A stretch of 62,043 nt of DNA from Hydrogenophaga sp. (GTDB lineage Bacteria; Pseudomonadota; Gammaproteobacteria; Burkholderiales; Burkholderiaceae_C), in assembly GCA_030653975.1 (NCBI GenBank), contig JAURYH010000042.1, positions 1-62,043 of the forward strand, in the 5' to 3' direction. The notes beneath the pieces were generated by a model. That model had not been told where the DNA came from and ran no database searches. It saw nothing but the letters and a program-made list of their open reading frames with translations. Below are positions 1 through 10,147 of the stretch, piece after piece (the first letter of the stretch is position 1; every line of letters begins with the position of its first letter). The position numbers were made by a program, and so were the translations under genes.

Positions 1-53
1 TGAACATGCCGAAAGGATAGCGCCTGGCAAGGGGTTTGTGGGGCGCCATTAAA

Positions 54-191
54 TATAATAAGGCACTACACTAGGGTTTTGGGGCGGCGAAAACAAAGAA
101 TCAATGGGTTACGAGCGGAATTCAATGGGAATTGAGGGGAAGGTTGTTAAACGTGGGGTAGCATCACGCGGGCGACACCCCACACGAGGAG
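54..191 (+). promoter_or_regulatory. putative metY promoter (-10) and leader hairpin
   Basis: A perfect TATAAT lies at 54-59, with no good -35 in front of it. The leader to metY contains a 7-bp stem (153-159 pairing with 177-183, 17-nt loop) that ends just before the Shine-Dalgarno GAGGAGA at 185-191. A hairpin there could modulate translation. I do not see the conserved core of a known SAM or SAH riboswitch, so only the structure is reported. Confidence 0.3.
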
Positions 192-196
192 ACAAC

Positions 197-1471
197 ATGA
201 AGATCGAAACCCTGGCCGTGCATGGCGGCTATTCCCCGGAACCCACCACCAAAGCCGTGGCGGTGCCCATCTACCAGACCACGTCCTACGCTTTCGATTC
301 CACCCAGCACGGTGCCGATCTGTTCGACCTGAAAGTGCCGGGCAACATCTACACCCGCATCATGAACCCCACCACCGACGTGCTGGAAAAGCGCGTCGCG
401 GAAATGGAAGGCGGCATTGCCGGCCTCGCCCTGGCCTCCGGCATGGCGGCCATCACCTACGCGATCATGACCATCGCCGAAGCGGGCGACAACATCGTCA
501 CAAGTTCCACCCTCTACGGCGGCACCTACAACCTGTTCGCCCACACCCTGCCGCGCTATGGCATCGAGGTGCGCTTCGCCGACTACCGCGAGCCGGACAG
601 CTTCGCCAGGCTGATCGACGACCGCACCAAGGCGATCTTCTGCGAATCGGTGGGCAACCCGCTCGGCAATGTCACCGATTTCGAGAAACTGGCGGAACTG
701 GCGCATGCCCACGGCGTGCCGCTGATCGTCGACAACACCGTGCCCACACCCTACCTGTGCCGGCCGTTCGAGTACGGCGCCGACATCGTGGTGCACGCCC
801 TGACCAAATACCTGGGCGGCCACGGCAACAGCATCGGCGGCATGATCGTCGACTCCGGCAAGTTCCCCTGGGCCGAACACAAGGTGCGCTTCGCCCGCCT
901 CAACGAGCCGGATGCTTCCTATCACGGCGTCGTCTACACCGAAGCCCTCGGCGCGGCCGCCTATATCGGCCGTGCCCGCGTCGTGCCGCTGCGCAACATG
1001 GGCGCGGCAATCAGCCCGTTCAACAGCTTCCTGATCCTGCAAGGCGTCGAAACCCTGCCGCTCCGTATGGACCGCACCTGCGACAACGCCCTGGCCGTGG
1101 CCGAGTACATGAAAAACCACCCGAAAGTCTCCTGGGTACGTTACGCCGGCCTCGCCGATTCACCGAGCAAGCCGCTGGCCGACAAATACATGGGCGGCAA
1201 GGCCTCCGGCATCGTCTCCTTCGGCATCAAGGGTGGCCGTGAAGCCGGCGGTAAGTTCATCGACGCGCTCAACTTGATCGTGCGCCTGGTCAATATCGGC
1301 GATACCAAGTCGCTGGCCTGCCATCCCGCCACCACCACCCACCGTCAGCTCTCCCCGGCGGAACTGGCGAGGGCGGGGGTGAGTGAGGACATGGTGCGGC
1401 TGTCTCTGGGCATCGAGCACATCGACGACCTGATCGCCGACATCGAACAGGCGTTGGCGGCGGCCGGGTAA
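197..1471 (+). CDS. metY: O-acetylhomoserine sulfhydrylase (aminocarboxypropyltransferase)
   Basis: PLP enzyme of the Cys/Met metabolism family, 424 aa, cytosolic. It joins O-acetylhomoserine with sulfide to give homocysteine, the direct sulfhydrylation route to methionine. Visible features: the N-terminal TLAVHGGY, the LASGMAA loop, YTRIMNPT for phosphate binding, DNTVPTPYLCRP, and the Schiff-base lysine K204 in HALTKYLGGHGNS; the C-terminal SLGIEHIDDLIAD is typical. Length matches the family. The start at 197 was chosen because GAGGAGA sits six bases upstream and the family N-terminus begins there; the open frame extends upstream but without homology. It is convergent with the DUF4197 gene. 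Confidence 0.95.
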   Translation: MKIETLAVHGGYSPEPTTKAVAVPIYQTTSYAFDSTQHGADLFDLKVPGNIYTRIMNPTTDVLEKRVAEMEGGIAGLALASGMAAITYAIMTIAEAGDNIVTSSTLYGGTYNLFAHTLPRYGIEVRFADYREPDSFARLIDDRTKAIFCESVGNPLGNVTDFEKLAELAHAHGVPLIVDNTVPTPYLCRPFEYGADIVVHALTKYLGGHGNSIGGMIVDSGKFPWAEHKVRFARLNEPDASYHGVVYTEALGAAAYIGRARVVPLRNMGAAISPFNSFLILQGVETLPLRMDRTCDNALAVAEYMKNHPKVSWVRYAGLADSPSKPLADKYMGGKASGIVSFGIKGGREAGGKFIDALNLIVRLVNIGDTKSLACHPATTTHRQLSPAELARAGVSEDMVRLSLGIEHIDDLIADIEQALAAAG

Positions 1472-1481
1472 TCCGCCCTCC
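1462..1481 (+). repeat. 20-bp direct repeat, copy 1 (spans metY stop)
   Basis: The sequence is identical to 2251-2270. This copy contains the last codons and TAA stop of metY. The second copy lies at the point where the DUF4197 gene loses its expected 5' end. Confidence 0.6.
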
Positions 1482-1602
1482 CGGCCGGCGATGGGAATGG
1501 CTGTTCTCGCGTCGGCGGGTGATCTGCGCGAAAGCCGATGGGAAGGCGACCGGTCCTTGGCGTTGGCTTGGGTAACCGGGCTTGGTTGGCGGTGTGCCGG
1601 GT

Positions 1603-2199
1603 TTATTTACCTAGCGACCCGAATACTTTCTTGAGCAGCTCCGTGCCGCGTGCCAGCGGGTCCTGGCGGATGCGTTGCTCTTCGGCGGCGATCATCTTGA
1701 ACAGGCCGTCCACCGCCTTGCCTTCCACGTAGCCATCCAGATCGGTGGCGCCGGAACCCAGGAATTGGGCCGCCGGGCCAGCTTTTTGCATCAGTTTCTT
1801 GTAGGCGGAGGTGACCCCCGCCTGATTCGTGGCGGCTTGGACGATGGGCAGGAAGCGCTCCCTCAACTTGGCTTCGTTGGCCTTGCGGAAATACTGGGTG
1901 GCGGCGTCGTTCGGTCCATTGAGAATGGACTTGGCATCCGTCATCGACATCTGGGAAATGGAGTCCGCAAAGATCGTCGCCGCTTCCGGCACCGCCTTCT
2001 CGGCCGCATGATTCAAGGTGGCCACAAACTGGTCCGCGTATTTTTCCTGACCCAGGCCGCGCAGCAGCTTTTCCACCTTCTTCAGTTCGTCGGGTAGGGG
2101 GATTTTTACGTCCAGGTTGTTCAGGTAGCCGCCGTCCTTGCCGAGGTTGGCCACGGCCTGCTGGGCGCCCTTGGACAAGGCTTCCTTGAGGCCTCGCAC
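1603..2199 (-). CDS. DUF4197 domain protein, 5'-truncated
   Basis: Matches the DUF4197 family almost end to end: DGGYLNNLDVKIPLPDEL near the N-terminus, KYADQFVATLNHAAEKAVPE, ILNGPNDAATQYFR and the C-terminal PLARGTELLKKVFG. Function unknown; family members are normally exported, with an N-terminal signal peptide. Here the first possible start is a GTG at 2199. The homologous frame can be read a little further upstream (ILSDDEVV, to about 2235) but runs into a 20-bp repeat instead of a signal peptide. The gene therefore seems to have lost its 5' end by recombination, or the assembly is wrong here. No ribosome binding site is visible at the GTG. Probably non-functional, or a misassembled edge. 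Confidence 0.7.
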   Translation of the reverse strand: MRGLKEALSKGAQQAVANLGKDGGYLNNLDVKIPLPDELKKVEKLLRGLGQEKYADQFVATLNHAAEKAVPEAATIFADSISQMSMTDAKSILNGPNDAATQYFRKANEAKLRERFLPIVQAATNQAGVTSAYKKLMQKAGPAAQFLGSGATDLDGYVEGKAVDGLFKMIAAEEQRIRQDPLARGTELLKKVFGSLGK

Positions 2200-2250
2200 G
2201 ACCTCATCGTCACTCAGGATGGCAGTCGCCGAGTTGACTGCAGTGGGGGT

Positions 2251-2270
2251 GGCCGGGTAATCCGCCCTCC
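2251..2270 (+). repeat. 20-bp direct repeat, copy 2
   Basis: Second copy of the 20-bp sequence at 1462-1481. It lies about 15 bp upstream of the last recognisable DUF4197 codons and may mark a recombination or assembly junction. Confidence 0.6.
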
Positions 2271-2343
2271 TTAACTCCGCTTTAAGTAGGCTTTCAAGAA
2301 AAACATCGCAACCTGCTGATTCGAAATGAAGGTTTCGCGCCCA

Positions 2344-2428
2344 TGTAGCGCCGGCTTCCAGCCGGCGTCTTTTTAGTACTGTCGGCTGCCGTTACTGTAA
2401 AAACGCCGGCTGGAAGCCGGCGCTACAC
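2344..2428. repeat. REP-like inverted repeat
   Basis: Two 25-bp arms (2344-2368 and about 2403-2427) are perfect inverted copies around a 34-bp spacer. Each arm contains an inner palindrome built on GCCGGCTTCCAGCCGGC. This is the structure of paired REP/BIME units. It lies between the truncated DUF4197 gene and the 3' end of the DsrE-like gene, and could also act as a transcript-end structure. The rest of 2200-2436 holds no gene that I can support. Confidence 0.75.
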
Positions 2429-2436
2429 GCGCTGCT

Positions 2437-2964
2437 TCAGTAGCCGCCGATATAGGCGTAGCCGTCGTTTTGCAGCTTGATCAGGCGGGTGTAGCCGTCG
2501 TGCACGATAGTGACATTCGGCAGCACATCCTTCGGTTTCCAACCCTTGCTCCGCATCGCGCTATGGCAGATCTCGACGCTGACGCCGAGGTCGATCAGGT
2601 CCTGCGCGATTTTGGCGTTGGGGTTGACCGCGAAGGGGTCGTTGATCGCCAACTGATAGGTTTCGTCGATCAGCAGCATCGCCGCCGCGTCACCATGCAG
2701 CACCAGGTGAACATCGACCTGGCCGGTCTCGACGCCTTGCTTGCGAAAGGCCTCGAACAGGCCGCGCGCGTAATAGAGGCCACGCGAGATGCCGGCGGCC
2801 ATTTCGTCGCTCTGGATGTCGTAAACGACGCGGTAACGGCTCGTCTTTTCCACCATGACCAGATGCCGCGCTTCCGGTTGTGTCGAAGCGGCCTGAACGC
2901 TTGGCGCCGCCAGTAGCGTGGCGAGCAGAAGCGTCGACAGCAGGGTGCGGAATGATGTGATCAT
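2437..2964 (-). CDS. periplasmic DsrE/DsrF-like family protein
   Basis: 175 aa with a clear signal peptide (LLSTLLLATLLAAPSVQA) followed by a DsrE-like alpha/beta domain: RVVYDIQSDEMAAGISRGL, then VHLVLHGDAAAMLL and VEICHSAMRSKGW with one conserved-position cysteine. DsrE-type folds act in sulfur relay; exported relatives are common in sulfur-oxidising and related betaproteobacteria, but the role here is unknown. The start ATG at 2964 has GGAGA upstream. It reads the same way as the next gene at higher coordinates, 65 bp away, so the two may be co-transcribed. Confidence 0.75.
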   Translation of the reverse strand: MITSFRTLLSTLLLATLLAAPSVQAASTQPEARHLVMVEKTSRYRVVYDIQSDEMAAGISRGLYYARGLFEAFRKQGVETGQVDVHLVLHGDAAAMLLIDETYQLAINDPFAVNPNAKIAQDLIDLGVSVEICHSAMRSKGWKPKDVLPNVTIVHDGYTRLIKLQNDGYAYIGGY

Positions 2965-3029
2965 GGCTGTTCTCCAAGTGTTCACGGCGCCGCGCGCTCG
3001 CGCTGAAAGCGGCGGTCAGACCGTTACGC

Positions 3030-3365
3030 TTACTTCCGCTTGCCGGCGACGGCCATGCGGTTGACGAAGATGACGCTGGGGAAAGTCCGTTTCAGGGTCT
3101 TGCTGTAGAAGTTGTGCATGACCATGCCTTCATCGAAATCGATTACATCGCCCTTTTTCACGGCAATGCTGGTCCCCGCCAGCCAGATGGTGTTCTTGCC
3201 TTGCGTCGCTTCGATGTAGAGATAGGGCGGGGCGTTGACGATGTTCAGCACCTTGGCCTGTTGCGTCAGCGGGATGTCTTGCGCGTTTCTCGCCTGGGCG
3301 CCGGGGGCGATGGCAAGCGTGGAAACACAGAGGGCAAGTACGGAAAGAAAGGAAAGCGGTTTCAT
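3030..3365 (-). CDS. small exported protein, NrfJ-like
   Basis: 111 aa with a signal peptide (FLSVLALCVSTLAIAPGAQA). The mature part has the pattern of NrfJ-related small periplasmic proteins: NAPPYLYIEATQGKNTIWLA, then VKKGDVIDF, then the conserved block MHNFYSKTLKRTFPSVIFV. These have an OB-like beta fold and sit near multihaem cytochrome or sulfur genes, but their biochemical role is not established. The start at 3365 was preferred because the signal peptide follows directly; an in-frame ATG 39 bp upstream would add a non-hydrophobic extension. Confidence 0.6.
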   Translation of the reverse strand: MKPLSFLSVLALCVSTLAIAPGAQARNAQDIPLTQQAKVLNIVNAPPYLYIEATQGKNTIWLAGTSIAVKKGDVIDFDEGMVMHNFYSKTLKRTFPSVIFVNRMAVAGKRK

Positions 3366-3413
3366 CGGAGGGGTCCTGGTTGGTTGGATGGCCGGGGTGG
3401 TCATGATAACGGT

Positions 3414-4580
<1,167 letters not shown>

Positions 4581-4654
4581 AGTGGTGTCCAATTCAACGG
4601 ATTATCGAAGTGTCGGCATGAAATGCAAAGGACTCATGCGCGTGGTGAATGTTT

Positions 4655-4702
4655 TGTGTTGCGGTGTCGCATCGAATGCGCGACCTTCAACACCGCAGCA
4701 CA
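4655..4702 (-). other. inverted repeat between nrdA and nrdB
   Basis: Arms 4655-4667 and 4690-4702 pair over 13 bp with one G-T wobble, enclosing a 22-nt loop that itself has a 5-bp mini-hairpin. No U-tract follows on the minus strand, so it is not a standard terminator. It may set the nrdA:nrdB transcript ratio or protect the 3' end. Confidence 0.35.
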
Positions 4703-4723
4703 CACGCGCATCACCGGCAGCGC

Positions 4724-7615
4724 TCATTGGCAGGCTTCACAACCGGGGTCGTCGATCGCACAAAACTTGATGTCGGTGGCGGGCTCTGCCGACATCGAAG
4801 TCGCAACGGATGCGACCATCGAAGCATCGTTGCCGTGTATCGCGACGGCGTTGAGTTGACCGGTGCGACCCGTTGATTTTTCAGCCTGCGTGGCCGAGGT
4901 GGTGCGCAGGTAGTAGGTCGTCTTGAGGCCACGCAGCCAAGCGAGCTTGTAGGTGTCGTCGAGCTTCTTGCCTGATGCGCCGGCCATGTAGATGTTCAGG
5001 CTCTGTGCCTGGTCGATCCACTTCTGGCGGCGCGCTGCGGCTTCCACCAGCCACAGCGGTTCGACCTCGAATGCGGTGGCATACAGCGCCTTCACGTCTT
5101 GCGGCACGCGGTCGATGGAACGCAGCGATCCGTCGAAGTGCTTGAGGTCCATGACCATCACGTCGTCCCACAGGCCCAGGCGCTTGAGGTCTCTCACCAG
5201 GTAGCTGTTGATGACGGTGAACTCACCCGACAGGTTGGACTTGACCGAGAGGTTGCCAAAGCAGGGTTCGATGGACGCGTCCACACCGATGATGTTGGAG
5301 ATGGTCGCGGTGGGTGCGATGGCCACGCAGTTGGAGTTGCGCATGCCATCGGCGGCGATCTTCTGACGCAGCGCGTCCCAGTCCAGCGTTGCCGAGCGGT
5401 CCACGTCGACGTAGCCACCGCGCTCGCGTGCCAGCAGGTCCAGCGTGTCGGGTGGCAGGATGCCCTGGTCCCACAACGAACCTTTGAAGCTGGCGTAGCG
5501 GCCACGCTCGCGGGCCAGTTCGGTGGACGCCCAGTAGGCGTGGTAGCAGACCGCTTCCATCGAGCGGTCGGCAAAGTCCACCGCTTCGTTGGAAGCGTAG
5601 GGGATGCGCAGTTCGTACAGCGCGTCCTGGAAGCCCATGATGCCGAGCCCGACCGGACGGTGGCGCATGTTGGAGTCACGCGCTTTCTTGACGGCGTAGT
5701 AGTTGATGTCGATCACGTTGTCGAGCATGCGCATCGCCGTCTTGATCGTCTTCTGCAGCTTCTGATGATCGATGCTGCCGTCTTTCACGTGCTTGAGCAG
5801 GTTGATCGAGCCGAGGTTGCAGACCGCGGTTTCGGTGTCGCTGGTGTTGAGCGTGATCTCGGTGCAGAGGTTGGAGCTGTGCACCACGCCGGCGTGCTGC
5901 TGCGGGCTGCGCACGTTGCAGGCATCCTTGAAGGTGATCCAGGGGTGGCCGGTTTCGAACAGCATCGAGAGCATCTTGCGCCACATGTCGGTGGCGGCCA
6001 GCTTGCGGTAGGGTTTGATCTCGCCGCGGGCGGCCTTTTCTTCGTAGGCCACATAGGCCTTTTCAAAGTCGGCGCCGAACCGGTCGTGCAGGTCGGGCAC
6101 GTCGTTGGGCGAGAACAGGCTCCACTCGCCTTTCTCCATCACGCGCTTCATGAACAGGTCGGGGATCCAGTTCGCCGTGTTCATGTCGTGCGTGCGGCGG
6201 CGGTCGTCGCCTGTGTTCTTGCGCAGCTCCAGGAATTCTTCGATGTCCAGATGCCAGGTTTCCAGGTAGGTGCAGACCGCGCCCTTGCGTTTGCCGCCCT
6301 GGTTCACCGCCACGGCGGTGTCGTTGACCACCTTGAGGAAAGGCACGACGCCTTGCGATTCGCCATTGGTGCCCTTGATGTGGGCGCCCATGGCCCGCAC
6401 GCGGGTCCAGTCGTTGCCCAGGCCGCCGGCGAACTTGGAGAGCAGCGCGTTTTCCTTGATGGACTCGTAGATGCCGTCCAGGTCGTCGGGCACGGTGGTC
6501 AGGTAGCAGCTGGAGAGTTGCGAGCGCAGCGTGCCGCTGTTGAACAGCGTGGGCGTGGACGACATGAAGTCGAACGAGGACAGCACTTCGTAGAACTCGA
6601 TGGCGCGCGCTTCGCGGTCGATCTCGTTGAGCGACAGGCCCATGGCCACGCGCATGAAAAAGGCCTGCGGCAGCTCGATGCGGCTCTTGCGCACGTGCAG
6701 GAAGTAGCGGTCGTACAGCGTCTGCAGACCCAGATAGTCGAACTGCAGGTCGCGCTCGGGCTTGAGCGCAGCACCCAGGCGTGCCAGGTCGAATTGCTGC
6801 AGGCGCTCGTCGAGCAATTCGTTCTGCACCCCCTTCTTGATGAACTGCGGGAAGTACTCGGCGTAGCGTGCGCCCATCTCGCTGGACGGCACTTCTTCGC
6901 CGATCACTTCCTTGACGATGGTGTGCAGCAGCAGACGTGCGGTGGCGTAGGTGTAGTCGGGGTCTTTTTCGATCAGCGTGCGCGCGGCCAGGATGGATGC
7001 CTTGTAGACCTCTTCGATCGGCACGCCGTCGTACAGGTTGCGCTTGGTCTCGGCGACGATGGGATCGGCCTTGACGTCCTGGCCCAGGCCTTTGCAGGCG
7101 TCTTCGATCAGGTGCTGCAGGCGGTTCAGGTCCAGCGGCACGCGTTGACCGCCGTCCATCACGTGCAGCACGGCTTCGGCCGGCTTCTGCGCTTCGGCCT
7201 GATGGGCCCGTTCCTGCGTGCGGCGCTCGCGGTACAGCACGTACGCGCGCGCCACTTCGTGGTGGCCGCTGCGCATCAGGCCGAGTTCGACCTGGTCCTG
7301 CACGTCTTCAATATGGAAGGTGCCGCCGCCGGGGCGCGAGCGCATCAACGCACGCACCACGTTCTGCGTCAGGGCGTCCACCGTTTCGCGCACGCTGGCC
7401 GAGGCAGCGCCCTGGGTGCCATGCACGGCCAGAAAGGCTTTCATCAGGGCCACAGCGATCTTGCCGGGTTCGAAGGACACGACTGCGCCATTGCGGCGGA
7501 TGATCTGGTACTGGGCGAAAACCGAGCTGGCGCTGTCGGGTGATGCAGCGCTGGTGGCACCAGCAGAGTGCATCGCGGACGCGGTGGCAGATGTGGGGGA
7601 TTGGTTTGTCAGCAT
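4724..7615 (-). CDS. nrdA: class Ia ribonucleoside-diphosphate reductase, alpha subunit
   Basis: 963 aa catalytic subunit. An N-terminal ATP-cone (YQIIRRNGAVVSFEPGKI, about residues 35-125), followed by a second cone-like segment, gives allosteric control by ATP/dATP. Active-site features: the cysteine in SQLSSCYLTT, N, C and E of SSNLCTEITL, the cysteine in ETAVCNLGSINL, PTATISNIIGVD, and the C-terminal redox pair in DPGCEACQ. The start at 7615 has AAGAGGAACC immediately upstream; the longer open frame is promoter DNA. It is followed by nrdB. Transcription very likely starts about 160 bp upstream at a promoter carrying NrdR boxes. Confidence 0.96.
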   Translation of the reverse strand: MLTNQSPTSATASAMHSAGATSAASPDSASSVFAQYQIIRRNGAVVSFEPGKIAVALMKAFLAVHGTQGAASASVRETVDALTQNVVRALMRSRPGGGTFHIEDVQDQVELGLMRSGHHEVARAYVLYRERRTQERAHQAEAQKPAEAVLHVMDGGQRVPLDLNRLQHLIEDACKGLGQDVKADPIVAETKRNLYDGVPIEEVYKASILAARTLIEKDPDYTYATARLLLHTIVKEVIGEEVPSSEMGARYAEYFPQFIKKGVQNELLDERLQQFDLARLGAALKPERDLQFDYLGLQTLYDRYFLHVRKSRIELPQAFFMRVAMGLSLNEIDREARAIEFYEVLSSFDFMSSTPTLFNSGTLRSQLSSCYLTTVPDDLDGIYESIKENALLSKFAGGLGNDWTRVRAMGAHIKGTNGESQGVVPFLKVVNDTAVAVNQGGKRKGAVCTYLETWHLDIEEFLELRKNTGDDRRRTHDMNTANWIPDLFMKRVMEKGEWSLFSPNDVPDLHDRFGADFEKAYVAYEEKAARGEIKPYRKLAATDMWRKMLSMLFETGHPWITFKDACNVRSPQQHAGVVHSSNLCTEITLNTSDTETAVCNLGSINLLKHVKDGSIDHQKLQKTIKTAMRMLDNVIDINYYAVKKARDSNMRHRPVGLGIMGFQDALYELRIPYASNEAVDFADRSMEAVCYHAYWASTELARERGRYASFKGSLWDQGILPPDTLDLLARERGGYVDVDRSATLDWDALRQKIAADGMRNSNCVAIAPTATISNIIGVDASIEPCFGNLSVKSNLSGEFTVINSYLVRDLKRLGLWDDVMVMDLKHFDGSLRSIDRVPQDVKALYATAFEVEPLWLVEAAARRQKWIDQAQSLNIYMAGASGKKLDDTYKLAWLRGLKTTYYLRTTSATQAEKSTGRTGQLNAVAIHGNDASMVASVATSMSAEPATDIKFCAIDDPGCEACQ

Positions 7616-7781
7616 GGTTCCTCTTTCGTTTGTTTTGTGGCGGCGGCCAAGGCGCGCGGAGTCGGATGGCAGCGGGGTGGGGAGGCCGGTTCCGCGACAA
7701 ATCCGATGGCTTGATCGGGTTTGAGCAGAAAAACCAAGAGGGCCAAGAGCCAGTTGATCGGGCGACCGCAACGCGCAGAGC

Positions 7782-7829
7782 ACACTATATCTGGTGTGTG
7801 GTGGGTGTTCAAGCCACTACCGGTAGTGT
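7782..7829 (-). promoter_or_regulatory. nrdA promoter with tandem NrdR boxes
   Basis: Reading the minus strand, TTGAAC (7812-7807), a 17-bp spacer and TATAGT (7789-7784) form a good sigma-70 promoter for nrdA. The top-strand 16-mer ACACTATATCTGGTGT at 7782-7797 matches the NrdR-box consensus (ACACwATATaTwGTGT) and overlaps the -10. A second, weaker box at 7814-7829 lies just upstream of the -35. The box centres are 32 bp apart, about three helical turns, as in known NrdR operators. NrdR (gene not in this window) is expected to repress here when dATP is plentiful. Confidence 0.8.
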
Positions 7830-8051
7830 TTGTAAAAAAATTGCGACCGACGAGTTGGGCGCTTTTCTTCAGAAAAAAATGCCTGGGATGTCCCGAAACG
7901 CTGCAACGTCAGTGAACGTCTGGTGACGGCTCAATCGGCCTTGCTGTTGGATTTTTTCTGCAGCAGGGATGCGGGCTGCCGAGAGTTTTGTCGTTGAAAG
8001 CAGCGCCCATGTTGCGCTGTGAAACCACCAGCGTTCGGGAAACTTGGGGCC
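7830..8051. other. intergenic, no gene seen
   Basis: Between the NrdR-box region and the end of ampD. It contains A-rich patches (around 7832-7840 and 7872-7880) and short open frames without ribosome binding sites or recognisable products. No clear terminator for ampD is visible. Confidence 0.5.
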
Positions 8052-8675
8052 TCAGGTGGTCATGCGGGTAGACGGACGCGTGTCTTGGGGGAAACACGCA
8101 TCGGCCCAACCCAGATCCTGTTGTAGCCGTGTCCAGTCGAAACCGCTGCCGGGGTCCTGCTTGCGGCCGGGGGCAATGTGCTCGTGGCCCGCCACGTGGG
8201 CGATTGGGTAGCGCCCGCCGAGGCTGGCGCACAGGCGGGTCAGGCAGTCGTATTGCGCACTGACGAAGGGTTCACCTTCCAGACCCTCCAGCTCGATCCC
8301 GATGGAGTCGTCGTTGCAGTTGCCGCGGCCACGCCAGCAGGACGTGCCGGCGTGCCAGGCGCGTGCATCGGCGTCGACAAACTGCACGAGTTCGCCATCG
8401 CGGCGGATGAAAAAATGCGCCGAAACTTCCATGCCACGGATCTGCTGGAAGTAGGGATGGGCGTCCCAGTCGAGCTGGTTGGTGAAGAGTTGTTCCACTT
8501 CCGGGCCGCCGTAGACGCCGGGTGGCAGGCTGATGGCGTGGATCACGATCAGGTCGATCCGTGCGCCTTCGGGACGCGGGCCGAAATTGGGCGATGCGCA
8601 GCGGCGGGCGGCACCCAGCCAGCCGCCATCCCAGGCTGTGGGCGACACGGACAGATCGCCGGCTTCAGGTTTCAT
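8052..8675 (-). CDS. ampD: 1,6-anhydro-N-acetylmuramyl-L-alanine amidase AmpD
   Basis: 207 aa cytosolic zinc amidase that cleaves the peptide from anhydro-muropeptides during cell-wall recycling; in many bacteria its loss induces AmpC beta-lactamase. Zinc-site pattern: [12 protein letters not shown] near the N-terminus, then [20 protein letters not shown] near the C-terminus; [20 protein letters not shown] is characteristic. The start ATG at 8675 overlaps the pilR stop by 11 bp, so translation is probably coupled. The pairing with pilSR is positional; no functional link is implied by the sequence. Confidence 0.94.
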   Translation of the reverse strand: MKPEAGDLSVSPTAWDGGWLGAARRCASPNFGPRPEGARIDLIVIHAISLPPGVYGGPEVEQLFTNQLDWDAHPYFQQIRGMEVSAHFFIRRDGELVQFVDADARAWHAGTSCWRGRGNCNDDSIGIELEGLEGEPFVSAQYDCLTRLCASLGGRYPIAHVAGHEHIAPGRKQDPGSGFDWTRLQQDLGWADACFPQDTRPSTRMTT

Positions 8676-10128
8676 CGTCACCGTCTGCGGGGGTGGTGAT
8701 GCCGAGCCGCTGGATGCGGTAGCGCATCTGGCGCAGGTTCAGACCCAGACGTGCCGCGGCAGCGGTGCGGTTGAAATCGGTTTCTTTCAAGGCCTTGAGC
8801 AGAACCCGGCGTTCCTGTTCGTCCAGGTAGGTCTGCAGGTCGGCCGGAATGCCTGTGGCCGATGCCGAAACCGGGGCGGGAGTCGCGAACGCGGTTGCTG
8901 TTGAAGGGCTCTCGGGGCGCATCGCCGTGTCGCTCGTGTCGCCGAAATCTTCCGCTTGCAACACCGCACCGCTGCTGAGTGCCAACGCACGTTGCAGCAG
9001 GTTTTCCAGTTCACGCACATTGCCGGGCAACTCGCAGGTCTGCAGCCACGCCAGCGCCGTGCTGGACAACGCGGGCACCGGCTGGGCGGATTCGCTGCAG
9101 ATGCGTTTCAACAAGGCGTGGGCCAGCTCGGACAGGTCCTCGCGCCGCTCGCGCAGGGCGGGTGTGCGCAGACCGATCACGTTCAGACGGTAAAACAGGT
9201 CTTGCCGGAACTCACCGCTCTTGACGAGAGCGGCCAGATCGCGGTGGGTGGCGCTGACCAGGCGCACGTCCACCGCTTCTTCCTGCACGCCGCCGAGCGG
9301 GCGCACGCGCCGCTCCTGGATCACGCGCAGCAGCTTGGCCTGCATCTGGAGCGGCAGGTCGCCGATTTCGTCGAGGAACAGGGTGCCGCCCCTGGCCGCC
9401 TGGAAGTAACCTTCGCGGTCGTGGGAGGCGCCGGTGAAGGCGCCCTTGCGGGCACCGAAAAATTCGGCCTCGATCAGGTTCTCGGGAATCGCGCCGCAGT
9501 TGACCGCGACGAAGGGGCCGGTGGCCCGGTGGCTGCATTCGTGCACCGCGCGCGCCACCAGTTCCTTGCCGGTGCCTGATTCGCCCAGGATGAGCACGGG
9601 CGCCATGCTGGTCGCCACTTTCTCGATGCGGTTGCGGATCTGCACCATGCAGCCCGAGGCGCCGACGATGCGTTCCAGGGCCTGCACGCCGGCGGGCGGC
9701 GGCGGGGCGCTGCGCGGCATGGGTTCACCCGAGGGCGGCCGCATCGCGGACGGGTGGCGCTGGCTCTGCAGCGCGGCCGTCACAGCGGTACGCAGCTGCT
9801 TGAGGTCCACCGGTTTGGTGAGGTAGTCGAAAGCGCCGGATTTGAGCGCTTCGACCGCGTTCTCGGCCGAGCCGTAGGCGGTGATGACGATGCTCTTTTC
9901 GGTGCGCAAACCGGTGTTGAGTTCGCGCAGCAACTCCAGACCCAGACCGTCGGGCAGTCGCATGTCGGTGATCAGCACGTCAAAGTGGCGTTGCGCCAGC
10001 CACTCCCGGGCCTGGGTGAGGTCGGGGGCGGACACCACTTCATGGCCTTCGCGCAGCAACGTCAGTTCATAGAGGGTGCGCAGGTCCGGCTCGTCGTCGA
10101 CGACCAGGATGGACGTGGGTGTGGTCAT
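8665..10128 (-). CDS. pilR: sigma-54-dependent response regulator PilR
   Basis: 487 aa NtrC-family activator. Receiver domain about residues 1-120, with phospho-acceptor D55 in [11 protein letters not shown] and K in [12 protein letters not shown]+ domain with Walker [14 protein letters not shown], sigma-54 contact loop [15 protein letters not shown] and Walker [15 protein letters not shown]-terminal Fis-type helix-turn-helix ([20 protein letters not shown]). In other bacteria PilR drives the pilin gene pilA; pilA is not in this window. It lies 20 bp downstream of pilS. All catalytic motifs are intact, unlike those of its partner kinase here. Confidence 0.93.
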   Translation of the reverse strand: MTTPTSILVVDDEPDLRTLYELTLLREGHEVVSAPDLTQAREWLAQRHFDVLITDMRLPDGLGLELLRELNTGLRTEKSIVITAYGSAENAVEALKSGAFDYLTKPVDLKQLRTAVTAALQSQRHPSAMRPPSGEPMPRSAPPPPAGVQALERIVGASGCMVQIRNRIEKVATSMAPVLILGESGTGKELVARAVHECSHRATGPFVAVNCGAIPENLIEAEFFGARKGAFTGASHDREGYFQAARGGTLFLDEIGDLPLQMQAKLLRVIQERRVRPLGGVQEEAVDVRLVSATHRDLAALVKSGEFRQDLFYRLNVIGLRTPALRERREDLSELAHALLKRICSESAQPVPALSSTALAWLQTCELPGNVRELENLLQRALALSSGAVLQAEDFGDTSDTAMRPESPSTATAFATPAPVSASATGIPADLQTYLDEQERRVLLKALKETDFNRTAAAARLGLNLRQMRYRIQRLGITTPADGDDET

Positions 10129-10147
10129 CTATCGGCAGGGGGAAGGG

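Noticed and set aside
5099..7543. Very long open frame (814 codons) on the plus strand opposite nrdA
   Set aside because: It is antisense to an unmistakable nrdA; high third-position G+C removes stops in the opposite strand. Its translation is His/Val/Gln-rich low-information sequence. The same applies to the long antisense frames over opgH, opgG, ffh, pilJ, purH, hemL and pyrC'.
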